From contig JAJRWU010000068.1 in assembly GCA_024276655.1 (NCBI GenBank), positions 38,808-102,807 on the forward strand: DNA of 64,000 nucleotides. Direction: 5' to 3'. The position numbers and the translations under genes were made by a program. A model generated the notes under the pieces. The model worked only from the letters and a program-made list of their open reading frames with translations, was not told where the DNA came from and did no database searches. Each line of letters starts with the position of its first letter. Position 1 is the stretch's first letter. Positions 42,824 to 51,462 of this stretch are shown piece by piece. The stretch is from Planctomycetota bacterium (lineage in GTDB: Bacteria; Planctomycetota; Planctomycetia; Pirellulales; Pirellulaceae).

Positions 42824-43744
42824 TCAGGCGGGCATGGCGTTGAGCAGCCAAACCAGCAAGCCCTTTTGGGCGTGAAGGCGATTGCCGGCTTGTTGGATGA
42901 CGGCGCTTTGCGGGCCGTCGATGACTTCGTCCGAGATTTCCTCTCCCCGCCGGGCGGGCAGGCAGTGTAGCACGATGGCGTTGTCGGGCGCGTGCCGCAT
43001 CAACTCGGCGTTGAGTTGGTAGTTTGCGAACGCCTGGGCGCGTTCGGCTTGTTCGGCTTCCTGGCCCATGCTGGCCCATACGTCGGTGTAGACGGCGTCG
43101 GCGTTTTGGACGGCCTCTTGAGGATCGGCCGTTTCGAGCAGTTGGAAGTCGGGCGAAGCTTGCCGCAGTTTTTCTCGAAATTCGTCGCTGAAGGTGTAGC
43201 CTTCGGGAGAGGCGATCGAAAGCCGCACGCCCATTTTCGCGCAGGCAACCGCCAGACTGCCAGCCACGTTGTTGGCGTCGCCGATGTACGCCATGGAGGC
43301 TTGGTTAAGGTTGGCCACGTGTTCCTGGAGCGTGTATAAATCGGCCAATGCCTGACAAGGATGGTAGAGGTCGGTCAGGCCGTTGATCACGGGGCAGGAA
43401 GCGTTGGCGGCCAACTCCTCGACGCGGCGGTGGTCCTTGGCGCGGCACACAATCACGTCAACCATTTCACTCAACACGCCGGAAAAATCGGCCACCGACT
43501 CACGTTTGCCCCAGCCGGCCTCTTGGCCCAAATATTCGGAGGCGCCGCCCAGGTGCGTCATTCCCGTGGTGAAACTGACGCGCGTCCGGAGCGATGGTTT
43601 TTCAAACACCATGGCCAACATGCGGCCCGCCAACAGCGGCCGGCGAATACCGGCGGCCAATTCGGTTTTGAGCGTTTTCGTGAAAGCGAAAATCTGTTCG
43701 ATGTCGGCCGAAGCAACATCGAAGAGGTTCAAAAAATGTCGCAT
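42824..43744 (-). CDS. argF: Ornithine carbamoyltransferase
   Basis: Makes citrulline from ornithine and carbamoyl phosphate in arginine synthesis. Motifs are FEKPSLRTRVSFTTGMTHLG (carbamoyl-phosphate-binding SxRTR), VDVIVCRAKDH, VINGLTDLYHPCQALADLYT (HPCQ), AYIGDANNVAGSLAVACAKM, TDVWASMGQE and the ornithine-side HCLPARRGEEI. Length is 306 residues. It is the last gene of argB-argD-argF on the minus strand; a terminator hairpin precedes it. Confidence 0.95.
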   Translation of the reverse strand: MRHFLNLFDVASADIEQIFAFTKTLKTELAAGIRRPLLAGRMLAMVFEKPSLRTRVSFTTGMTHLGGASEYLGQEAGWGKRESVADFSGVLSEMVDVIVCRAKDHRRVEELAANASCPVINGLTDLYHPCQALADLYTLQEHVANLNQASMAYIGDANNVAGSLAVACAKMGVRLSIASPEGYTFSDEFREKLRQASPDFQLLETADPQEAVQNADAVYTDVWASMGQEAEQAERAQAFANYQLNAELMRHAPDNAIVLHCLPARRGEEISDEVIDGPQSAVIQQAGNRLHAQKGLLVWLLNAMPA

Positions 43745-43812
43745 GACGTCGTTACTCTGTCGAAAGGTTTCTGGCGAAATGAGATGGGTGCTTGGGGATC
43801 GTCCGTGGATAA

Positions 43813-43871
43813 GTTACCGGGCGCCACTCAAAAAAGCCCGGCATTTTCAAAATGCCGGGCTTTTAATTCGG
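43813..43871. terminator. Repeat F copy 2: bidirectional terminator hairpin between argD and argF
   Basis: The same unit as at 30951, beginning GTTACCGGGCGCCACTC and containing GCCCGGCATTTT paired with AAAATGCCGGGC, with an A run on one side and a T run on the other. On the minus strand it follows argD, so argF may be transcribed from its own promoter or only by read-through. Confidence 0.75.
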
Positions 43872-43893
43872 CAAGTAAATATCGGACGAGTCC

Positions 43894-45096
43894 TTATGTG
43901 GCCAGGCCTTCCAAAACTTCGGCCACCACATCGCAACCTTCCTCCACTTGCTCCAAGGTCATGGTCATGGCGGGGAGGAAGCGAATCACATTACCCTGTG
44001 TGCAGTTGATAAGCAACTTGCGTTCCAAACACGCCGCCACCACGGGCGCTCCGTCTACCGCCAACTCCACGCCAATCATTAAACCCGCCACGCGCACCTC
44101 CCGGATGATTGGCAAACGCTCGGCCAACGATTCCAAACGCGTCTGGAAACCACGGCTGATTTCCTGGGCTTTTTCCAGCAGGCCTTCATTTTCGATCATT
44201 TCCAGCGTGGCGATTCCCGCCGCCGCCGCGATTGGATTGCCGCCGAAGGTCGCGGCGTGCATGCCGGGCCGCAAACTGGGGGCGATTTCCGGCGTGGTGA
44301 GCATCGCGCCGCCGGCCACCCCGCCGCAAATCGCCTTGGCCAGCGTCATGACATCGGGCGTGACGCCGAAACGTTGGTAGGCGAACCACTCGCCGGTGCG
44401 GCCGCAACCGGTTTGCACTTCGTCGAACATCAGCAAGAGGTCGTGCTTGTCGGCCAAACTTCGCAAGCCGGCCAAGAACCCTTCCGGCGGAATACGCACG
44501 CCGCCCTCGCCCTGAATCGGTTCGACGAGAATCGCGCATGTGTGTTCATCGATGAGCTGTTGCACGGCTTCCAGGTCGCCGAAGGGGGCGTATTGAAAAC
44601 CGGCCATCAGCGGGCCCAAACCCTCGTGGTATTTGGGTTGCGCGGTGGCCGCCGTGGCGCCGAGCGTCCGCCCGTGAAATCCGCCCTCGAAGGTGATGAT
44701 CTTGTAGCGGTCTTCGGGGGAGTGCAGGCGGGCGAGTTTGATCGCCGCTTCGTTGGCTTCGGCTCCGGAATTGCAAAAGAAGGCTTGTCCGCCGAAGCTT
44801 CGATCAGAAAGCATTTTCGCCCAACGGCCCTGGATATCAATATGCCAGGAATTCGGCACATGGATCAGCTTGGCCGCTTGTTTTTGAATCGCCTCCACGA
44901 CCGGCGGCGGACAATGCCCCAGCAAGTTGCAGCCCCAGCCGGGGAAAAGATCGAGGTACCGATTCCCTTCGCTATCCCAAATATGAACGCCTTCTCCCCG
45001 CACCAAATTAACCGGGTAGCGCCCATAGTTCGGAATCACATACCGCTGAAACATCTCCACGGTTTCATCGGAAGCGAGTGTGAGGGTTTCGGTCAT
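43894..45096 (-). CDS. argD: Acetylornithine aminotransferase
   Basis: A class III PLP aminotransferase of 400 residues acting on N-acetylglutamate semialdehyde. Motifs: [100 protein letters not shown] and [16 protein letters not shown] with the PLP lysine. It ends with [18 protein letters not shown], as in ArgD. It lies downstream of argB with repeat A between them. Confidence 0.94.
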   Translation of the reverse strand: MTETLTLASDETVEMFQRYVIPNYGRYPVNLVRGEGVHIWDSEGNRYLDLFPGWGCNLLGHCPPPVVEAIQKQAAKLIHVPNSWHIDIQGRWAKMLSDRSFGGQAFFCNSGAEANEAAIKLARLHSPEDRYKIITFEGGFHGRTLGATAATAQPKYHEGLGPLMAGFQYAPFGDLEAVQQLIDEHTCAILVEPIQGEGGVRIPPEGFLAGLRSLADKHDLLLMFDEVQTGCGRTGEWFAYQRFGVTPDVMTLAKAICGGVAGGAMLTTPEIAPSLRPGMHAATFGGNPIAAAAGIATLEMIENEGLLEKAQEISRGFQTRLESLAERLPIIREVRVAGLMIGVELAVDGAPVVAACLERKLLINCTQGNVIRFLPAMTMTLEQVEEGCDVVAEVLEGLAT

Positions 45097-45185
45097 TCGA
45101 GTTTTCTTTCGGACGGATGGGTATCTTATTGTTGGAGTTCACGCTTGAGCGTGTTTTGAAGATGTGATAAAGAAAAAAACACGCT

Positions 45186-45335
45186 AAGGCGAGCGGCGGA
45201 AAATAGCTTACCCGCACACAGCGGGAGTCCGTGGGTTTTTTTGGGTTCCCGCCTACGCGGGAATGACCGTTTGCTGATTCACTCGCTTGCGCTTCGTGCT
45301 TGTATATAGGTGAATTTTCGTCTGCCGCTCGCCTA
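45186..45335. repeat. Dispersed repeat family A, copy 3 (reverse)
   Basis: From AGGCGAGCGGCGGAAAATAG to GTCTGCCGCTCGCC, with the intact small palindrome TTCCCGCCTACGCGGGAA. It occupies the space between argB and argD. Confidence 0.87.
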
Positions 45336-45407
45336 AAGCGTACACCCCAACGGCGGGGAACCAAAAAAGAGGTTTGTTTTCTATTCGAGGTTCGCGCCGG
45401 GGTCGTT

Positions 45408-46313
45408 TCATGGGGGGTCGTTTCCGTTTTCCTCCCGCTGACGCACGATTTCCGTCCCCACGCCGGTATTTGTATAAATTTCCAATAAAAGCGAATGACG
45501 CAGACGCCCGTCGATGATATGCACCTTGCCGACGCCCTGTTCGAGCGTTTCCAAACAGGCTTCCACCTTGGGAATCATTCCGCTGGAAATGACGCCGGTG
45601 GCAATCAGCCGCTCGGCTTCGTCGCCGGTCAGGGAATGGACCAGCGATTTGGGGTCGTCCTTGTCGAGCCGGACGCCGTTGACATCGCTGAGGAAGACGA
45701 GTTTTTCGGCGTCCAGGGCGGCGGCCACGGAAATCGCGGCGGTGTCGGCGTTGACGTTCAACTTGTGGCCTTCGGCGTCCAAACACATGGAGGGAATGAT
45801 GGGAATTTGCCCGGCGTAACAGAGATTTTCGATCACCCGGCGTTCGACTCGCGTGACGCGCCCCACGCTGCCCAAATCGACGGCATGACCGGCTTCGTCG
45901 GTCAATTCCAAACGCTCTCCAATCAACACGTTTTCGCTGCGAAAGTTGAGGTTCATGGCCCGGCCGCCCAGTTCCTCGATGCGGCGTTGCAATCGCTCGT
46001 TGGTTTCGTAGGCCAGCACCTGCTCGACGATGTCGAGCGTGGCGGCGTCGGTCACGCGGCGTCCTTGCACGAATCGCGGCTTGATTCCCGCTTCGTCGGC
46101 CCGCCGGCTGATGGCCGCTCCGCCGCCATGCACCACGACCGGCCGCATGCCGACGGTCTCCATGAAGACGATATCGAGCAGAATGTGGTCGAGCGCGGCG
46201 GCGTCTTCCATCACGCTGCCGCCCAGTTTGATGACGGTTATTTTGTCGCGAAAACGTCGGATCCAGCCCAGGGCTTCGATCAGGACGTCTGCTTTTTTGA
46301 TCGCTTCTATCAC
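45408..46313 (-). CDS. argB: Acetylglutamate kinase
   Basis: Phosphorylates N-acetylglutamate. Motifs: [20 protein letters not shown] (nucleotide-binding Lys and GG), [40 protein letters not shown], and [20 protein letters not shown] followed by [12 protein letters not shown]. It ends with [18 protein letters not shown]. Length is 301 residues. It is the first gene of the minus-strand arginine cluster. It is divergent from rpsD with about 355 bases between them, in which I see no gene or named repeat. Confidence 0.95.
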   Translation of the reverse strand: MIEAIKKADVLIEALGWIRRFRDKITVIKLGGSVMEDAAALDHILLDIVFMETVGMRPVVVHGGGAAISRRADEAGIKPRFVQGRRVTDAATLDIVEQVLAYETNERLQRRIEELGGRAMNLNFRSENVLIGERLELTDEAGHAVDLGSVGRVTRVERRVIENLCYAGQIPIIPSMCLDAEGHKLNVNADTAAISVAAALDAEKLVFLSDVNGVRLDKDDPKSLVHSLTGDEAERLIATGVISSGMIPKVEACLETLEQGVGKVHIIDGRLRHSLLLEIYTNTGVGTEIVRQREENGNDPP

Positions 46314-46668
46314 CGAAAATGCCGCTCACGAAAAAACGCCGCCCAGGGAAAGCCGCCCGATACGGCGCGCCGCCTTCCGCTCAGGGAAAGCCTGTCATTC
46401 TAGGTCGAAAATCGGCGGAATGTCAACGCAACCCCGCCAATACGGGAATACGCGCCCGAAAGGCGCAACACCCCTTGTGAATGAAGGCCAGATCGGTCAA
46501 TATACGCGGTTTGCCGGCCACGGTCCGCTTGGCGAATGCTTTTTTGGGCAGGACGCTCGAAAACCGGCCCTTTTATTTCAAAAATTACCTTCGTTTCATT
46601 CACAACGGTGGCCGCCGCCGTTGGTTTATGAGAAGCACACGTTGTAGGATTGAAGGAGAACGCTCCGT

Positions 46669-47277
46669 ATGGCTCGTTACAGTGGCCCCAAGGCAAGAAT
46701 TAATCGTCGCCTGGGCGTAATGATTTATGAAAACGCCGGCGCCGCTCGCGCCCTCGAACGTCGCGATCATCCCCCCGGCATGCATCAGCGCGGCCGGCGC
46801 CCCTCGAACTACGGCATCGCGCTCAAGGAAAAACAAAAAGTCAAGCATTATTATGGCCTCGGCGAGCGGCAGCTGCGTAGGTATTTTACGCGCGCCAGCC
46901 GTTTGAAAGGCAACACCGGCGAGCAACTGTTATTGCTGTGTGAGCGCCGAATCGATAACGTCATTCGTCGTGGCGGCATGACGAAAACGCGGCCGCAATC
47001 TCGGCAGGGCGTCGCGCACGGCCACTTCCGGGTGAACGGCGTGAAGGTGTCGTCGCCTTCCTATATGCTTCGCCCCGGCGATGTCATTACCTTGAGCGAG
47101 CGGGCGAACCTGAAAACGTTGTACCAAAGCATCATCGCGGAGAATCCTAGCGACGGCCTCGATTGGCTGGCTTTCGACAGCGAAAATATGGCCCTCACGG
47201 TGCTGGGCAATCCGGGGCCGAGTGATATCAGCCTTCCGGTCGACGCCAATATCGTGGTTGAATTTTTGTCGCGTTAA
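46669..47277 (+). CDS. rpsD: Ribosomal protein uS4
   Basis: 202 residues with the S4 N-terminal domain (ARYSGPKARINRRLGVMIYE) and S4 RNA-binding domain (RRIDNVIRRGGMTKTRPQSR, then HGHFRVNGVKVSSPSYMLRP). The N-terminal zinc-binding cysteines of some S4 proteins are absent. GAAGGAGAA lies about 10 bases upstream. It binds 16S rRNA early in 30S assembly. It stands apart from the alpha operon seen in other bacteria. Confidence 0.96.
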   Translation: MARYSGPKARINRRLGVMIYENAGAARALERRDHPPGMHQRGRRPSNYGIALKEKQKVKHYYGLGERQLRRYFTRASRLKGNTGEQLLLLCERRIDNVIRRGGMTKTRPQSRQGVAHGHFRVNGVKVSSPSYMLRPGDVITLSERANLKTLYQSIIAENPSDGLDWLAFDSENMALTVLGNPGPSDISLPVDANIVVEFLSR

Positions 47278-47339
47278 ATTTGGCAGGTGGCTTGTTGCGG
47301 CTATCGGCTGCTCGCCCGAGAAAAACATTCCGAATGCAC

Positions 47340-47361
47340 AGCCGCCTCTGGCGGCTTTTTT
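47340..47361 (+). terminator. Intrinsic terminator of rpsD touching the lpdA start
   Basis: GCCGCC, loop TCT, GGCGGC, followed by six T. It ends 3 bases before the ATG of the dihydrolipoyl dehydrogenase gene, so no ribosome binding site can lie between them. Confidence 0.7.
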
Positions 47362-47364
47362 ATT

Positions 47365-48786
47365 ATGCACACACAACTTGCCGTGTTGGGAGGCGGCCCC
47401 GGCGGATACGCCGCCGCCTTTCTCGCCGCCGACCTGGGAATGGATGTCACGCTCATTGAAGAGGAGGAGCGGCTGGGCGGCACATGCCTGCTGCGAGGCT
47501 GCATCCCCTCCAAGGCGCTGCTGCATGTGGCCAAGGTGATGGGCGAAGCCGAACACCTGAGCGCCCAGTGGGGCATTGAATTCAACTCGCCGCGGGTCGA
47601 TCTCGAAAAACTTCGCACCCGCAAGGAAAGTTTGCTGGCCACGCTCTCCGGCGGCCTGCAACAACTGGCCAAGCGGCGAAATATCCGCCGCATCGTGGCC
47701 ACCGGAACGTTGCAAGACTCAACCACGCTCCAACTATCGGGCGACCACGCATCGATAACCGCCGACCCAACCCTGACCTTCGACCACCTCGTTTTGGCCA
47801 CCGGCTCCGCCGCCGCGATGCCAGCCCAATTCGATATCGGCTCCGAGCGCGTGATGGATTCCACCGGCGCGCTCGCCTTGGCCGATATTCCCGCTCGCTT
47901 GTTGGTCATCGGCGGCGGGTACATCGGCTTGGAAATGGGAACCGTCTACGCACACCTGGGCTCGGAAGTGAGCGTGGTCGAAATGACTGAAACGCTCCTC
48001 CCCGGCGCCGACCGAGATTTAGTGCGGCCGCTCCAGCGCCGTCTCAATAAGCTGTTCGACAAACGTATTTTTCTCAACACCCAGGTCGGCGCTTTGGGCC
48101 AGAAGGGCGATAACATTGAAGTCGCTTTTGAAGGGCCTGGGAAATTCGGCGTCGAAGTTTACGACCGCGTATTGGTTTCGGTGGGCCGTCGGCCGCGCAG
48201 CGCCGGCATCGGCCTGGAAAATACGCAGGTGGAAATCGATACGCGAGGTTTTGTGGTCTGTGATAATAAACAGCGCACGGCCGACCCCCATATTTTGGCC
48301 ATTGGAGATGTTGCCGGTGAGCCGATGTTGGCCCACAAGGCGACGCACGAAGGTCGTATCGCGGTGGAGGCTTTGCATGGAAAATCGGCCGCCTTCGATA
48401 AACTCGCCATTCCGGCGGTCGTGTTTACCGATCCTGAAATCGCTTGGGCGGGGCTCACCGAAGCGCAGGCCAAACAGCAAGGCCGAACTCTCAAGGTCTG
48501 CCATTATCCTTGGGCGGCCAGCGGCCGCGCGCAGGCTTTGGGAATCACCGATGGCCTGACCAAATGGCTCATCGACCCCGAAACCGACCGCGTTCTCGGC
48601 TGCGGCATTGTGGGCTCTGGCGCGGGGGAATTGATCGCCGAAGCCGTGTTGGCGATAGAAATGGGCTGCGAAATTCGCGATATCACCGAATCGATTCATC
48701 CTCACCCCACGTTGAGCGAAACACTCATGAACGCCGGCGAAGTGTATTTCGGCACGGCCACCGAAATCTACAAGCCAAAAAAATGA
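47365..48786 (+). CDS. lpdA: Dihydrolipoyl dehydrogenase
   Basis: The E3 component of 2-oxo-acid dehydrogenase complexes. The FAD-binding start is TQLAVLGGGPGGYAAAFLAA; the redox-active disulfide is GGTCLLRGCIPSKALL. The NAD-binding part is LLVIGGGYIGLEMGTVYAHL; ILAIGDVAGEPMLAHKATHE is the second FAD motif; and the C-terminal active base is in ESIHPHPTLSETLMNAG. Length is 473 residues. The ATG at 47365 is fixed by the FAD motif; it follows the rpsD terminator directly. No E1 or E2 genes are next to it. Confidence 0.95.
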   Translation: MHTQLAVLGGGPGGYAAAFLAADLGMDVTLIEEEERLGGTCLLRGCIPSKALLHVAKVMGEAEHLSAQWGIEFNSPRVDLEKLRTRKESLLATLSGGLQQLAKRRNIRRIVATGTLQDSTTLQLSGDHASITADPTLTFDHLVLATGSAAAMPAQFDIGSERVMDSTGALALADIPARLLVIGGGYIGLEMGTVYAHLGSEVSVVEMTETLLPGADRDLVRPLQRRLNKLFDKRIFLNTQVGALGQKGDNIEVAFEGPGKFGVEVYDRVLVSVGRRPRSAGIGLENTQVEIDTRGFVVCDNKQRTADPHILAIGDVAGEPMLAHKATHEGRIAVEALHGKSAAFDKLAIPAVVFTDPEIAWAGLTEAQAKQQGRTLKVCHYPWAASGRAQALGITDGLTKWLIDPETDRVLGCGIVGSGAGELIAEAVLAIEMGCEIRDITESIHPHPTLSETLMNAGEVYFGTATEIYKPKK

Positions 48787-48796
48787 ACGCCGCGCA

Positions 48797-49306
48797 ATGA
48801 ACGATAAAGTCGACGTAACCGTCTGGCACTTGGAAATGTTGGCGCCTTCCGACCGCACCGTGGCGGCGCCGCGAGAGGGTTTGCAGGTGCTCCATGTGCG
48901 AAACCCCAGCGTGGCCTATTACCGCTTTTTGTATCAGGCCGTGGGCGGCGAATACCATTGGTTGAGTCGTCGCAAACTCCCCGACTCCGACTTGGCCGCG
49001 ATCATCCAGCATTCCCAAAACGAGCTGCACGTTTTGCATATTGATGGCGCGCCCGCCGGCATGGCTGAATTCAACCGCCGCACGCCCGACGATATCGAAA
49101 TGGTGCAGTTTGGACTGACGACCGATTTTATCGGCCAAGGGCTCGGCAAGTGGTTCCTACAATGGGCCATCGACCAAGCCTGGAGTTACCAGCCCCAACG
49201 TTTTTGGCTACACACCTGCTCGCTCGACCATCCCGCGGCATTGCCCACCTATAAAAAGGCCGGCTTCAAGGAATTCAAACGCGAAGCAATTCGCCGGGAA
49301 TATTGA
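48797..49306 (+). CDS. GNAT family acetyltransferase
   Basis: 169 residues with the GNAT fold: ELHVLHIDGAPAGMAEFNRR (strands 2-4), IEMVQFGLTTDFIGQGLGKW (the acetyl-CoA-binding Q/RxxGxG/A loop as IGQGLGKW), FLQWAIDQAW, and RFWLHTCSLDHPAALPTYKK followed by AGFKEFKR (typical final strand). The substrate is unknown. It starts 10 bases after lpdA on the same strand and may be co-transcribed. Confidence 0.88.
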   Translation: MNDKVDVTVWHLEMLAPSDRTVAAPREGLQVLHVRNPSVAYYRFLYQAVGGEYHWLSRRKLPDSDLAAIIQHSQNELHVLHIDGAPAGMAEFNRRTPDDIEMVQFGLTTDFIGQGLGKWFLQWAIDQAWSYQPQRFWLHTCSLDHPAALPTYKKAGFKEFKREAIRREY

Positions 49307-49373
49307 CATACTCACCGATGTTCTTTGGCGGCTGTTGGCCGTGTTCGGTTTCATTCCACTGCCTTTTGCCTTA

Positions 49374-49450
49374 GAGCCCCTAACATAACCCCTGTTTGGC
49401 GTTTCAAACACGGAGTTTAATGCCGACCCACCAAGTTGTATTAGAAGGTA
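49374..49450. repeat. Dispersed repeat family E, copy 4
   Basis: GAGCCCCTAACATAACCCC to GTTGTATTAGAAGGTA, the most diverged copy. It is followed 3 bases later by repeat B copy 6. Confidence 0.87.
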
Positions 49451-49453
49451 TTA

Positions 49454-49570
49454 GCATCGAGCGGAAAATTAGTGTCGTAGCCATGCTCGCCAGAGCGTGG
49501 GATGGTTCGCCGCTCACCCACCGTCTGGCGACGATGGCTACACAAATGCGACCGTTATTTATCGAGCGGT
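49454..49570. repeat. Dispersed repeat family B, copy 6
   Basis: Complete copy with ATCGAGCGG at both ends and the GTAGCCATGCTCGCCAGA hairpin. It ends 2 bases before the stop codon of the ASPIC/UnbV gene. Confidence 0.9.
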
Positions 49571-49572
49571 AC

Positions 49573-51462
49573 TTACGAACGCTCCGCTTGCTCGATGGCA
49601 TGCATGCGATCGACCGGCAAGCCTTCGAGCTTTTGCACTTGCCCGTTCGGCCAAGTGATATTGATTGCGTCGATTGCGTCGAGCTTGCCCAATCCGAAGG
49701 TGAGGGGCAACTCCGATTGCGAGAGGTAGCCCCGGGTCGGCGAGACGAGCCGCCGCCATGTGTGTTCGCCGGCGCGAACTTCAACCTCCGCGCCAATGGC
49801 GTCGCGATTATCGGCGCGTCCCACCAGTTTGAGCCGCAGCCAGTGGTGGCCGGTTTGCTGGTCGTTTCGCAACAGACGCGGCTTTTGGCCGATGGCCGTG
49901 ATGAGCAGGTCGAGGTCGCCGTCGGCGTCGATATCGGCGCAGATCACGCCGCGTCCCACCAGGGGCCGCGTTAGATCTTGGTTGTGGGGCCCGGCCGGAA
50001 CCGGCGTGAATTCGGTGTCGTTTTCCGGTCCACAGTTCCAAAGTAGTTGTGGCGGCTGTTGGTAATGCTGGCTGGGCTGCACCTTGTTGATTTCATCTTC
50101 GAGGTGGCCGTTGGCGGCAATAAGATCGAGGCGGCCGTCGAGGTCGGCGTCGAAAAAACGCAGGCCAAAGGTCAGCTCCAATCGGGTGACGGGGCCGAGT
50201 CCGCTGGAAATGGCTTGGTCGGTGAAGAGCATTGATTGGTCGTCGGCCACGTAGAGGGCGGTCATTTCGTTGGAGAAATTGCCGATAGCCACGCCGATTT
50301 CGGGGCCGTTGCGGAAGTGTGCGATATCGACGCCCATGGCGCCGCGAGCGCGTCCTTGGCTATCGTAGGCGACGCCCGCCGCCAGCGCCGTTTCGCGAAA
50401 ACGCCCGCCGCCTTCGTTGTGGAAGAGAAAATTTTGCACGGTGTCGTTGGTGACGAGAACATCGAGCCGGCCGTCGCGATCAAAATCGGTGAAGGCCAGC
50501 CCCAACGATTTTCCCAAGGGCGCTTGCGTGTCGCGATTGGCAACTTGAATGCCCGCTTGCTGGGAAATATCGACAAACCCGGCCGCGCCATCGTTGCGGT
50601 AGAGCGTGGGAAACGCGCCCGGAAAAGCTTGAGGACGTCCATAAGCGCGGCCGCCTCCGGTGAGGCGGAAATCTTGCCCTTGGTCGAATTCAGGCGACCA
50701 GGCCAAATACTGGCAGACAAACAGGTCGAGGTCGCCGTCTTGATCGCAATCGAACCAGCCGCAGCCGGTGCTCCAACTCGAATCGGCCCCCGCGACGCCC
50801 GCCTGCTGTGTGACATCTTCAAACTTCCCTTTATTGTTGTGCAACAACCGGTTGGCGCCCAGCGCGCTGAGAAACACATCGACGTAGCCGTCGTTGTCGT
50901 AATCGCCGACCGCCACGCCCATGCCGTACAGCGAGACATCCATTCCCGCTTCCTGGCTGACATCTTCAAACCGGCCATCACCCATATTGGCGTACAGAGC
51001 GCAGGCCGCCGATGCGGCGTCTGCGGACACGGAATTCTTTGGCGTTTGGTCTGGCCAGTGATTCGAATTGACCAGGAGCAAGTCTTGATCGCCATCGTTG
51101 TCGTAGTCGAAAAAAGCGCAACCGCCGCCCATGGTTTCCGGCAACAGTTTCGCGCCGGCGGCGCCGTTGACATGCCGCCAGGCGATTCCCGCTTCGGTGG
51201 TGATATCTCGAAACGGCAGCACGGGAATGGCCAGCGGCGTTTGTTCCCGCACTTGCGGCAATACGTTTTCGGTTTCCTTCAGCACGACCTCCTCTCGATG
51301 GCTGCTGAACCAATAGGCCATTCCGCCGCCAAGCACCGCCAAAATAAGTATCACCACCAACGACCACTTCAGCGCTATGCCGATCACGGCGTCGTCTTGC
51401 TGCGGGGCGTCTTGTTGGGAGTCGCCTTGTTCGTTCGTTTTTTTCTTTGTGGTTTCGTTCAT
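49573..51462 (-). CDS. Membrane-anchored CRTAC1/ASPIC-UnbV FG-GAP repeat protein
   Basis: One N-terminal membrane helix (WSLVVILILAVLGGGMAYWF, about residues 34-53) anchors a large extracytoplasmic part. FG-GAP/VCBS repeats with calcium loops are seen as FFDYDNDGDQDLLLVNS, GDYDNDGYVDVFLSALG, FDCDQDGDLDLFVCQYL, FTDFDRDGRLDVLVTND and ADIDADGDLDLLITAIG, forming a beta-propeller. The C-terminal ASPIC/UnbV domain (NRDAIGAEVEVRAG, SELPLTFGLG, ITWPNGQVQKL) is complete. Length is 629 residues. Its start overlaps the stop of the pentahaem cytochrome gene by one base, so the two are translationally coupled. The function of the family is unknown. Confidence 0.88.
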   Translation of the reverse strand: MNETTKKKTNEQGDSQQDAPQQDDAVIGIALKWSLVVILILAVLGGGMAYWFSSHREEVVLKETENVLPQVREQTPLAIPVLPFRDITTEAGIAWRHVNGAAGAKLLPETMGGGCAFFDYDNDGDQDLLLVNSNHWPDQTPKNSVSADAASAACALYANMGDGRFEDVSQEAGMDVSLYGMGVAVGDYDNDGYVDVFLSALGANRLLHNNKGKFEDVTQQAGVAGADSSWSTGCGWFDCDQDGDLDLFVCQYLAWSPEFDQGQDFRLTGGGRAYGRPQAFPGAFPTLYRNDGAAGFVDISQQAGIQVANRDTQAPLGKSLGLAFTDFDRDGRLDVLVTNDTVQNFLFHNEGGGRFRETALAAGVAYDSQGRARGAMGVDIAHFRNGPEIGVAIGNFSNEMTALYVADDQSMLFTDQAISSGLGPVTRLELTFGLRFFDADLDGRLDLIAANGHLEDEINKVQPSQHYQQPPQLLWNCGPENDTEFTPVPAGPHNQDLTRPLVGRGVICADIDADGDLDLLITAIGQKPRLLRNDQQTGHHWLRLKLVGRADNRDAIGAEVEVRAGEHTWRRLVSPTRGYLSQSELPLTFGLGKLDAIDAINITWPNGQVQKLEGLPVDRMHAIEQAERS

